Below, piece by piece: positions 11,019 to 21,766 of a stretch of DNA of 64,000 nt. The DNA comes from Macrostomum hystrix. Its lineage: Eukaryota > Platyhelminthes > Macrostomidae. The position numbers and the translations under genes were made by a program. Position 1 is the first letter of the stretch; the number at the start of each line of letters is the position of its first letter. Under the pieces are notes generated by a model. The model worked only from the letters and a program-made list of their open reading frames with translations, had not been told where the DNA came from and ran no database searches. The stretch is taken from assembly GCA_950097015.1 (NCBI GenBank), contig CATNEN010000038.1, forward strand, positions 2,109,501 to 2,173,500. Reading direction: 5' to 3'.

Positions 11019-12377
11019 CGAGGTGCATTCAAAAAGTTCTTTTCGGTCCTTTGGCATTGTTTTGTAAATGACACACAGATCAAAATTTTTTCGAATGCTG
11101 CAAGTGAAGTTTATGGCCTAAACCTTCCTGAGTTTTTAAGCCTTAGCTGGTGACTGTGTCTGAGCTACAAGCAATTTTTTAAGCTACCCTTCTATTTCTT
11201 GGCCATGGCAGAATCTTTTTCAAAGCAAGACGTTCGGAGCTTGATGAAGTTCCAATTCCTGCAAGGAAAGAAACCTCCGGAGATGTTTAGAGAGCTTCAG
11301 CAAGTGTTTGGTGACAGTGCACCAACTGAACAGACTGTTCGAAAGTGGTTCCGGTTGTTCGCTGAAGGCAGAGAGAGCGTCGAGGACAACGAACGCTCTG
11401 GAAGACCGATGACTGCCACCAACGAGACCGTGGTGAAGAAAGTGCAGGAGCTCCTGGATGATGATCGCAGACTGACTTGCGAAGAGCTGTCAGAAGATGT
11501 CGGAGTGTCAGTTGGCAGTGTGCACACCATTCTGACAGAGCGTCTCAACCTGCAGAAGAAATTCAGCAAGTGGGTGCCACACCTGCTGACAGGTGAGCAG
11601 ACGATGCAACGTGCTCTGGCCGCCACCAACCACCTGCGCCGTTTCCAGCGAGAAGGAGAGAATTTTCTTTCGAGAATCGTTGCCAGAGATGAAACATGGG
11701 TTTATAGCTGGGATCCGGAGACAAAGGCCCAGTCTGCTGAATGGCTTCCAGCCGATTCTCCAAGGCCTCAGAAGGCCATCAGGAAGCAGGGTGCATTGAA
11801 GATCATGCACGTCATGTTTTTTGATGTCCAGGGAATTCTGCTGAACTGGGCAGTCCCACATGGAACAACTGTGAATGGGGACTATTATAGATGGATTCTG
11901 CAAGAGAAGCTGCGCCCGGCGATTCGAAAGAAGCGCCCTGGTTTGCTGGAGTCTGGTGTGATCTTGCTGCATGACAATGCGCCGGCTCATCGCAAGCACA
12001 ATGTTGTCGAACTCCTGAGCGGTTGGGGCTGGGAAGTGCTGCAACATCCGCCCTACTCGCCCGATTTGTCACCCTGTGACTTCTTCCTATTCCCATCTGT
12101 GAAGAAGCACCTTCGGGGCATTCGATTCGACAGCGTCGAGCACATCAAAGCTGCTTGCCAAGGTGCGGTGCGTGAAACGGACGCGAGAGGCGTGGGTACT
12201 GGAATCAGAGGTCTGGTGCATCGCTGGCAGAAGTGCAAGGACATTGGCGGTGAATATGTTGAGTGACCGAATGACATTGAATGACCTAAACATGTTTTCA
12301 TTGTTCCATACGTTTTTTGTTAATTTTTGCTGAGCACCGAAAAGAACTTTTTGAATGCACCTCGCGAGTTGCCATCG
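11019..12377 (+). mobile_element. mariner element with intact transposase
   Basis: The terminal inverted repeats are about 29 bp and begin cgaggtgcattcaaaaagtt at 11019; the matching copy ends at 12364. The dinucleotide TA flanks the insertion at 11017-11018 and 12378-12379. About 13 bp (12365-12377) follow the right repeat before the TA, an unexplained extra segment. The near-identical repeats and open transposase frame indicate a recent insertion. Confidence 0.85.
11205..12266 (+). CDS. mariner transposase (DD34D)
   Basis: The protein is 353 residues, the usual size for mariner transposases. The N-terminal half has two helix-turn-helix regions: KFQFLQGKKPPEMFRELQ with TVRKWFRLF, then VSVGSVHTILTE. 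They bind the inverted repeats. The catalytic domain has ARDETWVYSWDPE (D162), LHDNAPAH (D257) and YSPDLSPCDFFLF (D292). The 34 residues between the second and third aspartates define DD34D. I chose the ATG at 11205 because the frame upstream offers only a TTG. There is no stop or frameshift, so it could encode a working enzyme. It catalyses cut-and-paste movement into TA sites. It is transcribed in the same direction as the host transposon gene. Confidence 0.92.
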   Translation: MAESFSKQDVRSLMKFQFLQGKKPPEMFRELQQVFGDSAPTEQTVRKWFRLFAEGRESVEDNERSGRPMTATNETVVKKVQELLDDDRRLTCEELSEDVGVSVGSVHTILTERLNLQKKFSKWVPHLLTGEQTMQRALAATNHLRRFQREGENFLSRIVARDETWVYSWDPETKAQSAEWLPADSPRPQKAIRKQGALKIMHVMFFDVQGILLNWAVPHGTTVNGDYYRWILQEKLRPAIRKKRPGLLESGVILLHDNAPAHRKHNVVELLSGWGWEVLQHPPYSPDLSPCDFFLFPSVKKHLRGIRFDSVEHIKAACQGAVRETDARGVGTGIRGLVHRWQKCKDIGGEYVE

Positions 12378-12586
12378 TACATATATTTGCTGTGTTTTTA
12401 TAGTGTATTGCCATCTTTTGCCAAACTTCATTCTTGATTGCGAATATTTAAAACACAAAATCGTTTAGGTGCTAACTGAATTATGTGGAAGTGTAAAAGG
12501 GAACTATGCATCCGAATTATTCTATTTGTTATAACCCTATACCAGTTTATCTGTATAAGTAATCAGTTAACTAGACAGTTCCTATC

Positions 12587-12707
12587 CAGACATCGAGAGC
12601 GAAGTGTCCCGACATCGAGAGGTCATGTCCCGACATTGAGAGTGAAGTGTCCCGACATCGAGAGGTCATGTCCAGACATCGAGAGTGAAGTGTCCCGACA
12701 TCGAGAA
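12587..12707 (+). repeat. Right subterminal array of TGTCCCGACATCGAGA motifs
   Basis: Six direct copies occur with alternating spacers gtgaag-like and ggtca, making a roughly 40-bp two-motif period. The same motif occurs in the left end of the element at 6341-6778. Confidence 0.75.
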
Positions 12708-12873
12708 TATGAAAATTAATAATTTAAATAAACAAGAATTGCATTGTGTCGTGTGCTTAAAACCATTATTTTATAAAACACATCATAGTTAACTACCTTC
12801 ACAGCCAGTTGGATGAAGTTTGAACAACAGAAATCTCTAGACAGCTTATCTGTAGCAAATTTTGGATTTACCC

Positions 12874-14415
12874 AATAATGTAATTTTAGACAAAACTTTA
12901 CAATAGTTTTTGCATCAGTCAGTCATTTTTGTCATGTTATTAACAAATAATGAACAATAAATACTTTAGTTTTTTATTGATTTATGTTTTCAACAGATGC
13001 TATATAATAGAAAGTCAAGGTTTGAATAGCAACTTTAGTGCATTTGCTAGGCCTATGGTGATATGCCATCAAGGTTAGGCCTATTAAAAGCAATGCTCAG
13101 AAAAGCATAATGCTCCTACATTGGCAGCTCAGCTAATGTTTTGGATGCATAACCTTGCATTGTTGAACTACTGTCAACCTTTGAAACTATAATACTTTTA
13201 TTCAAGCAGTTTTTTTGTTTCTGCCATGTTTTTATAGTTTGTTATTGTCATTTATCATGATATTTAGATCCTAATTGACATACAATCATAAAACTCCTTT
13301 AAAAAGTTGGAGTACATAGGCATACAAAAAATGGAACTAATTTTCTTTCTGGCAAACATTTAGGCCCCTAACATGATTCAGACTATGGATTTCTATAGAT
13401 GACCAGGGCAGACAAAATGGCCTCATCATATTTTAGCAAAGGAATTGGCGACTGACAAGAACACAACATATTATATAAAACGACCATCAACCTAAATAAA
13501 TACATAGGGTGTAGGGCTACGTAGTTGTATGTAAAATACATATTACATTTTTTCATATATATATAAATATTCTGATATTATTATTTGCTGATAAAAGTGA
13601 CATGATACACCTAATGAACTTAGTCTGAAACCTTAATCCCGCCCGATTTACCGATTTACATAATAATAAGAAGTTGAAAATTAAGCACACGGTCTGAGCT
13701 AAAGATAATCGTGGCCAGGACCTGGCTGTACTACTGAAATTTGCAAAACTAGGTGATCAACTAATTAAAATGGAAACTGAGTTTAAACCTTAAAAATACG
13801 ACATTAAAAATAATATAGGCCTAATATGTTTTAAATAACACTGTGTTTAGTTGTTTAAAATGAACTTAAAACACGAGTGACAATATAACTTTCAGAATAT
13901 ATATACGCATACTATTTATAATTTTTTAAAGTTATGCAAGTTTCACTGTATACGGACCAACTATTTGTTTTATTAGGTAAAATAGGTAAATAGGATTAAC
14001 AAAAATATTTCAAACAATTTATTTTAAACTTTTTTCTAGGAAGATTTTTCAACTAGCAATGTTCAAGTAAAGTAGTAGTAAAGTGTCACAATGTTTCGAA
14101 TGCCACAGATCACGAAAAGCTGTAGTAATAAGTATGATTCAGTTTAACAATAAATTGTCCTATTTCTCTTATCTTTGCATTTTGTTGTTCATGAAGAATA
14201 AAATTTTAATATGGGTTACGATAGCATGGACTGTTTTATTATAGCAATGCGGCCAATTAATGCCTAGCTGTTTATCATAGACATAGGTCAGGTTTTGCCT
14301 AGGACTATGACTATAGTATAAGCTTGCATTTTCGTAATTGCGTTTAACTAGAACACACTGTTAATATTGTTGTTATAATTAGAAGCTTTCTAGGCCTACT
14401 ACTACTTCTAATATA
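12874..14415. other. AT-rich intergenic sequence
   Basis: No gene or clear mobile element was recognised. The palindrome taggccta occurs several times here and further right. Confidence 0.4.
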
Positions 14416-14848
14416 GGCAATCCTTTGGATTCCCACTCTAAATTATTTTGACCCTGTGTTCGAACTTTTTAGAATCCCAAGGCAATTGTGTAGTCAACCA
14501 TTCGCTGCACTTCAGATACCCTAACAACCCTGCGGCACAAATGAATACTGTCGAGGAAATGTGGGCCCATTGCAAAGCCAAATTTCGAGCTATGCACAGG
14601 ACCAGTGACAATTTGTTCACCACATACCTGCAGGAGTTTATAGGCCTATGTTGCTGAGCTTTTCCCGAACAGCAATTTGGCAATATCCTCTACTGGATAA
14701 CGTACTACTACCCTGTGTAGTCCGAACTTGAACTGCTTTTGTACTTCTATAACCTCTATAACTCATTTTCATTGCCTCGGGAGTCTAAAAAGTTTGAAAA
14801 CAGGGTCAAAATAATTTAGACTCTAGAGTGGGAATCTGAAGGATTGCC
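14416..14848 (+). mobile_element. Short DNA transposon remnant, Merlin-like, with about 70-bp inverted repeats
   Basis: The arms 14416-14487 and 14771-14848 are imperfect reverse complements (both contain attattttgaccctgt and start ggcaatcct). They enclose the end of a transposase frame (14488-14657). No clean target-site duplication was found. It looks like an internally deleted copy. Confidence 0.6.
14488..14657 (+). pseudogene. C-terminal fragment of an ISXO2/Merlin-type transposase
   Basis: The frame reads VNHSLHFRYPN, NTVEEMWAHCKAKFRAM and LFTTYLQEF before a stop. This follows the pattern around the third catalytic residue and end of ISXO2-like/Merlin transposases: NHS near the start, a T-(V/I)-E-x-x-W-x-x-x-K block, then a YLxEF end. 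The two N-terminal catalytic aspartates are absent, so it is a remnant. Confidence 0.55.
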
Positions 14849-17013
14849 CTACTATGTATATGCTAGGTATTAACTAATATAATAGAAAGAGAGCTTGTGT
14901 GGATAGGAAGCCAGTTGTTTGCACAAGTGTTTCTACCGAGTGATTAGCAACTGTTCACCCATTATTATAGGGGTATGTGCAATGGCAGTTATATACTTTT
15001 AACTTGAATGTAGTCATTTTTTAACTTTAAGTGTAATTGAAACTGCATTACTGCATTAAGCTTGATGCCCTGACTGAGCAGAGGGCAAAAAACAAGAAGC
15101 GACAGAGTGAAATGGTTGAGCAGCTGGAGAAAGAAGTGTCCGCCAAGCATCATGCAGCTGAAGCAGCAGCCAAGGAAGCAGATAGTCTGTCTATCAAAAA
15201 GTCTTACTGAGTTCAGAGGGTTTGAAATTGAGTAGAAAGAAAATTTAGTAAGGGGGTATAACACAAGAAAAAAATTACAGTTGTTTCTAGAATCTCTTTA
15301 TTTTCCCCTTATTTTCAAAGTCTAAAAAAGTGTTGACACCCTGTTCAGAGATATAAACTTTCTATGCCATTGCTGTTGATTATGAGTAGATTCTGCCAAG
15401 ATAAAGTTGCAATTATGATTTACTATTTGATTTTAAAGTCTATATCTGCCATATACATAGTTAAAACACTGGTTGAATGGCTGCGTAGCATGTGTAGGCC
15501 TATATAATAAAATAACTATATGAGTGACTTCTGTCCATGCAAGCTCTCCATTGCTAGTATATATACAATATTGTATTTAAAAATAAATAGTAGTTATTTT
15601 AGCCTTGGCTTTTAGCTAGCTTTGCTATATATAATTCTGGCAACAAAACACTCCCAAAGTGATGACCAATGTTGAAAATTTAGAAAGGAATTCACAAAGC
15701 AAAAAAGGCAGTAGATCTAGAAAAGATAAAGAGAAAAGATAGATGCTTTGAAAGATTGATAATCTAGGCCTAAGCAAAACACCATGTTGCAAAATTGAGC
15801 AAAAATAACCTGGAAGTTGTAACTTAAATGAAAAAGTAGCAAATGAAAAAACCAGAGTCCAAGAGCATATGGCTGGGTCCCATTTTCTAACTCTCTTTTT
15901 TATCATGTGTTTTAGTAACTTTTTAAAAGTTTGTCCTATGCTCCTAGATTTTGTTCATTCCTTAATTTAGCGTGTTCACAAATTTCTAACCAAATAGACT
16001 GCCTCAGTGTTTGTTAGAATTTTGTTCCAGAAAGTAAGTTTCATGGCTAAAACAAAGATTTCAGAAGTTTTATTGCACATGTATTTTGAGATTGGCCAGC
16101 ACGAAGCTCTCTAAAATTGTGATCTTGATCTAAATGCCAATGGGGTCATGGATAGACAAGTTTGTTTAGCCTTTGTGCTTTTATTTATCTTAGGTAGTAA
16201 AGATAAATATCTTTGTATAATATAGTGTGGGATACAAATGGTAGATTGGCTAGGCATTTACCAATCTATCATGCCTATGTTTGCTCAATTAGACCCTTTA
16301 TATAGTTCTGTCTATGGAATGCAACTTAGTGAAATGGATCAAAATGGATCAAAGCTCAAAATTTTATAGAGGGTCCCAATTAAGTCAGCATAGATATAGA
16401 CACAATATTCTTATCTGTAATATACCCTGTACCTTATAAAACACTACCAAATTAACAAATATTTTCATTCATTCTTTTCTTGAATTATATGACAAAATAA
16501 CAATCAATATAATTTTTAGCATTTCTATCAGCACTTCTATTGTGGTTGAGCAGTGCACACATAGGCATGCCATGATCATACAAATTACAAAGCATTAATA
16601 ATTTTTCCAGTGATTCTAAAACTACTCATATGATTTTGTCACATAAATCTTTGCTATGTTACAATAGAACTTATGTCACCATTTTAGTTTCCCAAGATGG
16701 TATTGCAAGTCATAGCAATCATCCAGGAATTATCATGAAAAAATGAAAATTTAATTTTTTCTATATTTAATAAATATGTACTTGTAATTTATGTTGCGAT
16801 CAACATTCTATCAAGTGGTTCTAGCCCTAAATCCTAAGTTTATTTATAGTGCAGTTGTTTGTTAGAGTAACTTGCAAGCTGCAGCTAGCTTGTGTTGATA
16901 GCTCTCCATTTAGAACAAAAATATACAAATCTAGGCTGCTGTTATTTTGTTAATGCGATGCAGATGCAGATATATTAAATGTGCAATTAAAATAAAATAT
17001 TTTTTTATTTGTC
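14849..17013. other. AT-rich intergenic sequence with one exon-like fragment
   Basis: Apart from the fragment at 15061-15210 I see no gene. The sequence holds scattered taggcctat motifs and no strong tandem repeat. Confidence 0.4.
15061..15210 (+). pseudogene. Isolated coding-like fragment, coiled-coil composition
   Basis: A 49-codon frame rich in Glu, Lys and Ala (LDALTEQRAKNKK, VEQLEKEVSAKHHAAEAA) ends in a stop. It follows a possible acceptor (attaag) and is much more GC-rich than its surroundings. The amino-acid pattern suggests a helical protein fragment, probably from a mobile-element gene, but I do not recognise it. Confidence 0.3.
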
Positions 17014-17133
17014 ATACCTGGTGTCTAACATTACTAGGTGCCTACAAAAACCTATACCTGGTGTCTAACATTACTAGGTGCCTACAAAAACCTATACCTG
17101 GTGTCTAACATTACTAGGTGCCTACAAAAACCT
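17014..17133 (+). repeat. Three identical 40-bp tandem copies
   Basis: The unit starts atacctggtgtctaacatta and ends caaaaacct. The three copies at 17014, 17054 and 17094 are identical. They lie about 260 bp upstream of the Src-family kinase start codon. Confidence 0.9.
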
Positions 17134-17393
17134 ATTTTAAACTGAGTACTATTATTTAAATCTATGCAATTTTCAAAATAATTTCGCGCATCGAATCAAC
17201 AAATTTCAGCCTTTGTGGGTGCTGCATTTTGCAGCAGAGCAGCCAGGCTTGAAATTCCACGCCCCACTCTTCAAACACCCGACAACTGCTGTAGCCAGCT
17301 TGGCTGCAAAATAACACAAGACTTGTGCAGTCAAAACTAACACCATTTCTTTCTTGTTGTTAATTAACTAGTTGCCTAGACAGCAAATACAAT

Positions 17394-20084
17394 ATGGGCT
17401 GCTGCTTCTCTAGCAATGCAGCAGATTATCCTGGGCGCATGTACATGGAGGAACCGCAGCAACAGCAGCAGCAGCAGCAGCATGTGCAGCCTGGCCGGCA
17501 GTGGAACAATTCCATGGCACCGGAAGTGATCACGGGTCCGAATAATCAGAATTATCATCCTCAGCAGGGTCACATGCAGGCCAAGTATTTGCCGTATCCG
17601 AATGGCCAGCCAATGCTTAGACCTGGCCAGCAGCTGCCTCAGGAGCAGCAGCCGCCGCCTCCGCCGCCGCCGCAGCAGCGTATACTAGTTCGAGCTCTGT
17701 ACAATTACAATGCTCAAAATCCGGATGATTTAGACTTTCGCAAGGACGATCTCATGGAGGTTCTGGGCGACACAAGCGAGCCTTGGTGGTACGCCAGGCA
17801 TCAGCGCAGCTCCAAAGCCGGCTATATTCCTTCCAACTATGTGCTCATTGACGACGGCAAGCCGACTTCGCTGAGCTCCTGGTTTGAAATCAGCCGCCGC
17901 GATGCCGACAGGTTTGATAGATTTGCCTTACAGAGAGACATTATCTAATTTCCGAATCTTCTGAGTGACATTATCCAATTTCCGAATCTACTGAGTGACA
18001 TCCAATTTCCGAATCTACTGAGTGACATTCTTCAATTTCTGAATCGACAGAGTGACATTATCCGATTTCCGAATCTACTGAGTGGCATTATCCAATTTCC
18101 GAATCTACTGAGTGACATTATCCAATTTCCGAATCTACTGAGTGACATTATCTAATTACCGAATCTTCTGAGTGACATTATCTAATTTCCGAATCTTCTG
18201 AGTGACATTATCCAATTTCCGAATCTACTGAGTGACATTATCCAATTTCTGAATCTACAGTGTGACATTATCCAATTTCTGAATCTACAGTGTGACATTA
18301 TCCAATTTCTGAATCTACAGTGTGACATTATCCAGTTTCCGAATCTACTGAGTGACATTATCCAATTTCTGAATCTAAAGTGTGACTTTCTTCAATTTCT
18401 GAATCTACAGAGTGACATTCTTCAATTTCCGAATCTACTGAGTGACATTCTTCAATTTCCGAATCTAGTGTGACATTCTTCAATTTCTGAATATACAGAG
18501 TGACATTCTTCAATTTCTGAATATACAGAGTGACATTCTTCAATTTCTGAATCTACAGAGTGACATTCTTTAATTTGGAAGAATCTACAGAGTGACATTC
18601 TTTAATTTGGAAGAATCTACAGAGTGACATTCTTTAATTTGGAAGAATCTACAGAGTGACATTGGTCTACCCGTCCACCCGCAGGCACCTGCTGATGCCG
18701 GGCAATCCGTCGGGCACGTATATTCTGCGGCCCAGTTCTTCTGGTCACTACGCACTCAGTGTTCGAGTCAAGGACCAGACAAAGGAAAATAACTTCATGG
18801 TGAAACACTACAAGATCAAGAACTTGGACAATGGTGGCTTCTACATCTCGCCGCGCATCACCTTCAACAGCATGCAGGACCTGCTTAGCCACTACCAGGA
18901 GCGCACGGACGGGCTGTGCTGCAAGCTCACAGTCCCCTGTCCCAGAGCCTACAAGCCGCCCGTTCAATTCCGCGACATCGAAGTCAACCGTGACTGCATT
19001 CAGCTCCAGCAGAAGCTTGGCAACGGCTCGTTTGGCGAAGTCTTCCTCGGCAAGTGGAACAACAGCGTTGAGGTGGCCGTCAAGACGATGAAGCCAAACA
19101 CGATGGAGGCTCAGAAGTTTATCTCCGAGGCTCAGATTTTGCATCGCCTCAATCATCCCAGGATTGTGCAGATCCTTGGCGTCTGCACCACGGGTGAGCT
19201 TCCGTCCTCCGAATATGGCTTCCCATCCTCCGAATCTGGCTTCCCATCCTCCGAATCTGGCTTCCCATCCTCCGAATCTGGCTTCCCATCCTCCGTATCT
19301 GGCTTCCCATCCTCCGAATCTGGCTTCCCATCCTCCGTATCTGGCTTCCCGTCCTCCGTATCTGGATTCCCGTCATCCAAATCTGGCTTCTCTCCCTCCG
19401 AATCTGGCTTCACTTCCCCTGAATCAGTTTTCCCATTAATCAATAAACTATTTTTCTCTCCTAGGCGAGCCGATCTACATCATCACGGAGCTGATGGTGA
19501 ATGGCGCCCTGCTGGACTATCTGCGCAAGGACAATGGTCTCAAACTGAAATTCGAGCAGCTGATCGACATGATGGCCCAGATAGCAGACGGTATGGCCTA
19601 CCTGGAGAGCCTGAACTTTGTTCATCGCGATCTTCGCGCTGCCAACATTCTGGTTGGCGAAAACAACTGGGTGAAGGTCGCTGACTTCGGCCTGGCCCGC
19701 ATGACAGCCGAGGACGACATCTACACGGCCGACGAGGGCGCCAAGTTTCCTATCAAGTGGACGGCGCCGGAGGCGGCCCAGAATCGTATGTTCTCAGTGA
19801 AGTCAGACGTCTGGTCATTCGGCGTGCTGATGTGGGAGATTGTCACCTACGGCCGGGCGCCCTACGTCGGCATGGCTAATCGCCAGGTGCTTGAGGAGGT
19901 GTCCAAGGGCTACCGGATGCCCAACCCGCACAGTGGCCCCGTCTACTGCGACAACAACATCTACCAGATCATGCTGGAATGCTGGAGCGCCAGTCCCGAC
20001 AGTAGGCCGACCTTCGCCTACCTCAAGGACGTGTTCGAGAACTACAATGTGGCCACCGAGATTCAGTATGTTGACAAGCGTTGA
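17394..20084 (+). CDS. Src-family non-receptor tyrosine kinase, three exons
   Basis: The exons are 17394-17911 (phase 2), 18685-19193 (phase 1) and 19465-20084, giving 548 residues. The start MGCCFSS carries a glycine for N-myristoylation and cysteines for palmitoylation. A Gln- and Pro-rich unique region follows (to about 95), then SH3 (97-152, [15 protein letters not shown]), SH2 (163-256, with YILRPS in place of FLVRES; binding Arg188) and the kinase domain. Kinase landmarks are GNGSFGEV, Lys306, Glu321, HRDLRAANI (D398), DFG (D416) and the activation-loop Tyr429. The tail [10 protein letters not shown] keeps a tyrosine (544) at the position of the Csk target. The linker residue that is a conserved Trp just before the Src catalytic domain appears to be Ile271 here, so autoinhibition may differ. 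It should phosphorylate tyrosines at the inner plasma membrane. Both introns are almost entirely minisatellite. Confidence 0.92.
17938..18661 (+). repeat. Minisatellite, about 30-bp unit, filling Src intron 1
   Basis: The unit resembles gagtgacattatccaattt followed by ccgaatctact. About 24 copies are present. Variants change tatcc to ttctt in the right half, and the last three copies contain taatttggaa. It occupies nearly all of the intron 17912-18684. Confidence 0.9.
19199..19424 (+). repeat. Minisatellite, 21-bp unit, filling Src intron 2
   Basis: The unit is tccgaatctggcttcccatc plus c, about ten copies. It starts within a few bases of the donor site and ends about 40 bp before the acceptor. 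Because 21 is divisible by three, it keeps a long open frame that is not part of the kinase. Confidence 0.9.
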
Positions 20085-20612
20085 AGCTGTTCTGCCGGCT
20101 TTGCTGGCTTTGGAAGATGTCTGTCAAACAGTTCTATTCTAGATTTCAACTTAAAAGACAATTCAGTTGCTCTACTGTAGTCACCGGCAATGTGCGTGCA
20201 CCCTTTTCAGTTGTTATTTAATTTCAAATCTGTCCACACAGCGATTGCTTCTTTTTTTCTCTTTTTTTTAGCAATAACTATTGGATTTCTTGCAGGAAAA
20301 TTATGCCTTTTTTATCTTTAGTGAATGAAAATATTTTCAAGTTGAGGCGTGTTTCATGATTTCTGGGCTGCTTGTTTAATAAGCAACTGAAAAAGCTGTT
20401 GTTTTCTCATATCTGCTCCATTGTTGTTTGTTGTTTGTTTGTTTGTCTGTTTGTTTGTTTGTTGGTTTTCAACTTTGTTGCGCGACTCTTTTCTTCAAAA
20501 AATAACATCTTTTTAATTTGTCTTTGAATGATCAGCTTGTTAAGGTCCTTTTCGATGCCTTAACAATGCTAATCTGCGGCCGTGTTAGACACATGGAAGT
20601 GACGCCACTTGG
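20085..20612. other. 3' flank of the Src-family gene
   Basis: This is presumed 3' UTR and flank. It includes a (GTTT)n stretch near 20425-20465. No clear AATAAA was found close to the stop codon. Confidence 0.4.
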
Positions 20613-21766
20613 GAAGTGAATCCCAAATCGCTAGAAAAGGAATTTCCAGAATCCCAAATCCCTAAAATAATCTATTTTGAAATCCTAACTTGCTAAAAAA
20701 ATCATTTTTGAAAACTCAAAATGCTGGAAGAAAAATTTTCCCAAAATACCCAATCGCTAAAAGAAGCAATATCTAGAATCCCTAATCCCTAAAAGAAGCT
20801 ATTTCCATATCCCAAATCCCTAAAAGAAGCTATTTCCAGATCCCAAATCCCTAAAAGAAGCTATTTCCAGATCCCAAATCCTTGAAAGAAGCTATTTCTA
20901 GATCCTCAATCCCTAAAAGAAGCTATTTCCAGATCCCCAATCCCTGAAAGAAGCTATTTCCAGATCCCCAATCCCTACAAGAAGCTATTTCCAGATCCCA
21001 AATCCTTAAAAGAAGCTATTTCCAGATCCCCAATCCCTAAAAGAAGCTATTTCCAGATCCCAAATCCTTAAAAGAAGCTATTTCGAGATCCCCAATCCCT
21101 AAAAGAAGCTATTTCCAGATCCCCAATCCCTGAAAGAAGCTATTTCCAGATCCCCAATCCCTACAAGAAGCTATTTCCAGATCCCAAATCCTTAAAAGAA
21201 GCTATTTCCAGATCCCCAATCCCTAAAAGAAGCTATTTCCAGATCCCCAATCCCTACAAGAAGCTATTTCCAGATCCCAAATCCTTAAAAGAAGCTATTT
21301 CCAGATCCCCAATCCCTAAAAGAAGCTATTTCCAGATCCCCAATCCCTAAAAGAAGCTATTTCCAGATCCCCAATCCTTAAAAGAAGCTATTTCCAGATC
21401 CCAAATCCTTAAAAGAAGCTATTTCCAGATCCCAAATCCCTAAAAGAAGCTATTTCCAGAATCCCTAATCGCTAAAAGAAGCTATTTCCAGATCCCAAAT
21501 TCTTAAAAGAAGCTATTTCCAGATCCCCAATCCCTAAAAGAAGCTATTTCCAGATCCCCAATCCCTAAAAGAAGCTATTTCCAGATCCCCAATCCCTAAA
21601 AGAAGCTATTTCCAGATCCCAAATCCTTAAAAGAAGCTATTTCCAGATCCCCAATCCCTAAAAGAAGCTATTTCCAGATCCCCAATCCCTAAAAGAAGCT
21701 ATTTCCAGATCCCCGATCCCTAAAAGAAGCTATTTCCAGAATCCCTAATCGCTAAAAGAAGCTATG
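20613..21766 (+). repeat. Minisatellite, about 31-bp unit
   Basis: The unit resembles agaagctatttccagatccc followed by caatccctaaa, about 37 copies. The first few copies are diverged and the centre is uniform. It lies about 530 bp downstream of the kinase stop codon. Confidence 0.92.

Larger units (their letters stand above)
10868..12422. repeat. 87-bp tandem duplication interrupted by mariner
   Basis: The unit starting agtgtgttgccatcttttgcc is present at 10868 and 10955, and a third start is at 12402. The second copy is broken by the mariner element: its left part ends ...attttagtgta at 11018 and its right part resumes tacatatatttgctg at 12378. Confidence 0.7.
5954..12873 (+). mobile_element. 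6.9-kb DNA transposon with candidate DDE gene; family not recognised
   Basis: The ends are 13-bp inverted repeats: GGGTAAATCCAAA at 5954-5966 and its reverse complement at 12861-12873. Both are flanked by aata (5950-5953 and 12874-12877), a possible 4-bp target-site duplication. Inside each end are clusters of a motif close to TGTCCCGACATCGAGA (about 6345, 6360, 6537, 6702, 6724 and 6763 on the left; six direct copies at 12587-12707 on the right). Such motif clusters are typical transposase-binding sites. The seven-exon gene at 7328-10705 is the presumed transposase. A mariner element (11019-12377) has inserted downstream of that gene. The boundaries rest on a short repeat and a 4-bp duplication. 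Confidence 0.6.
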
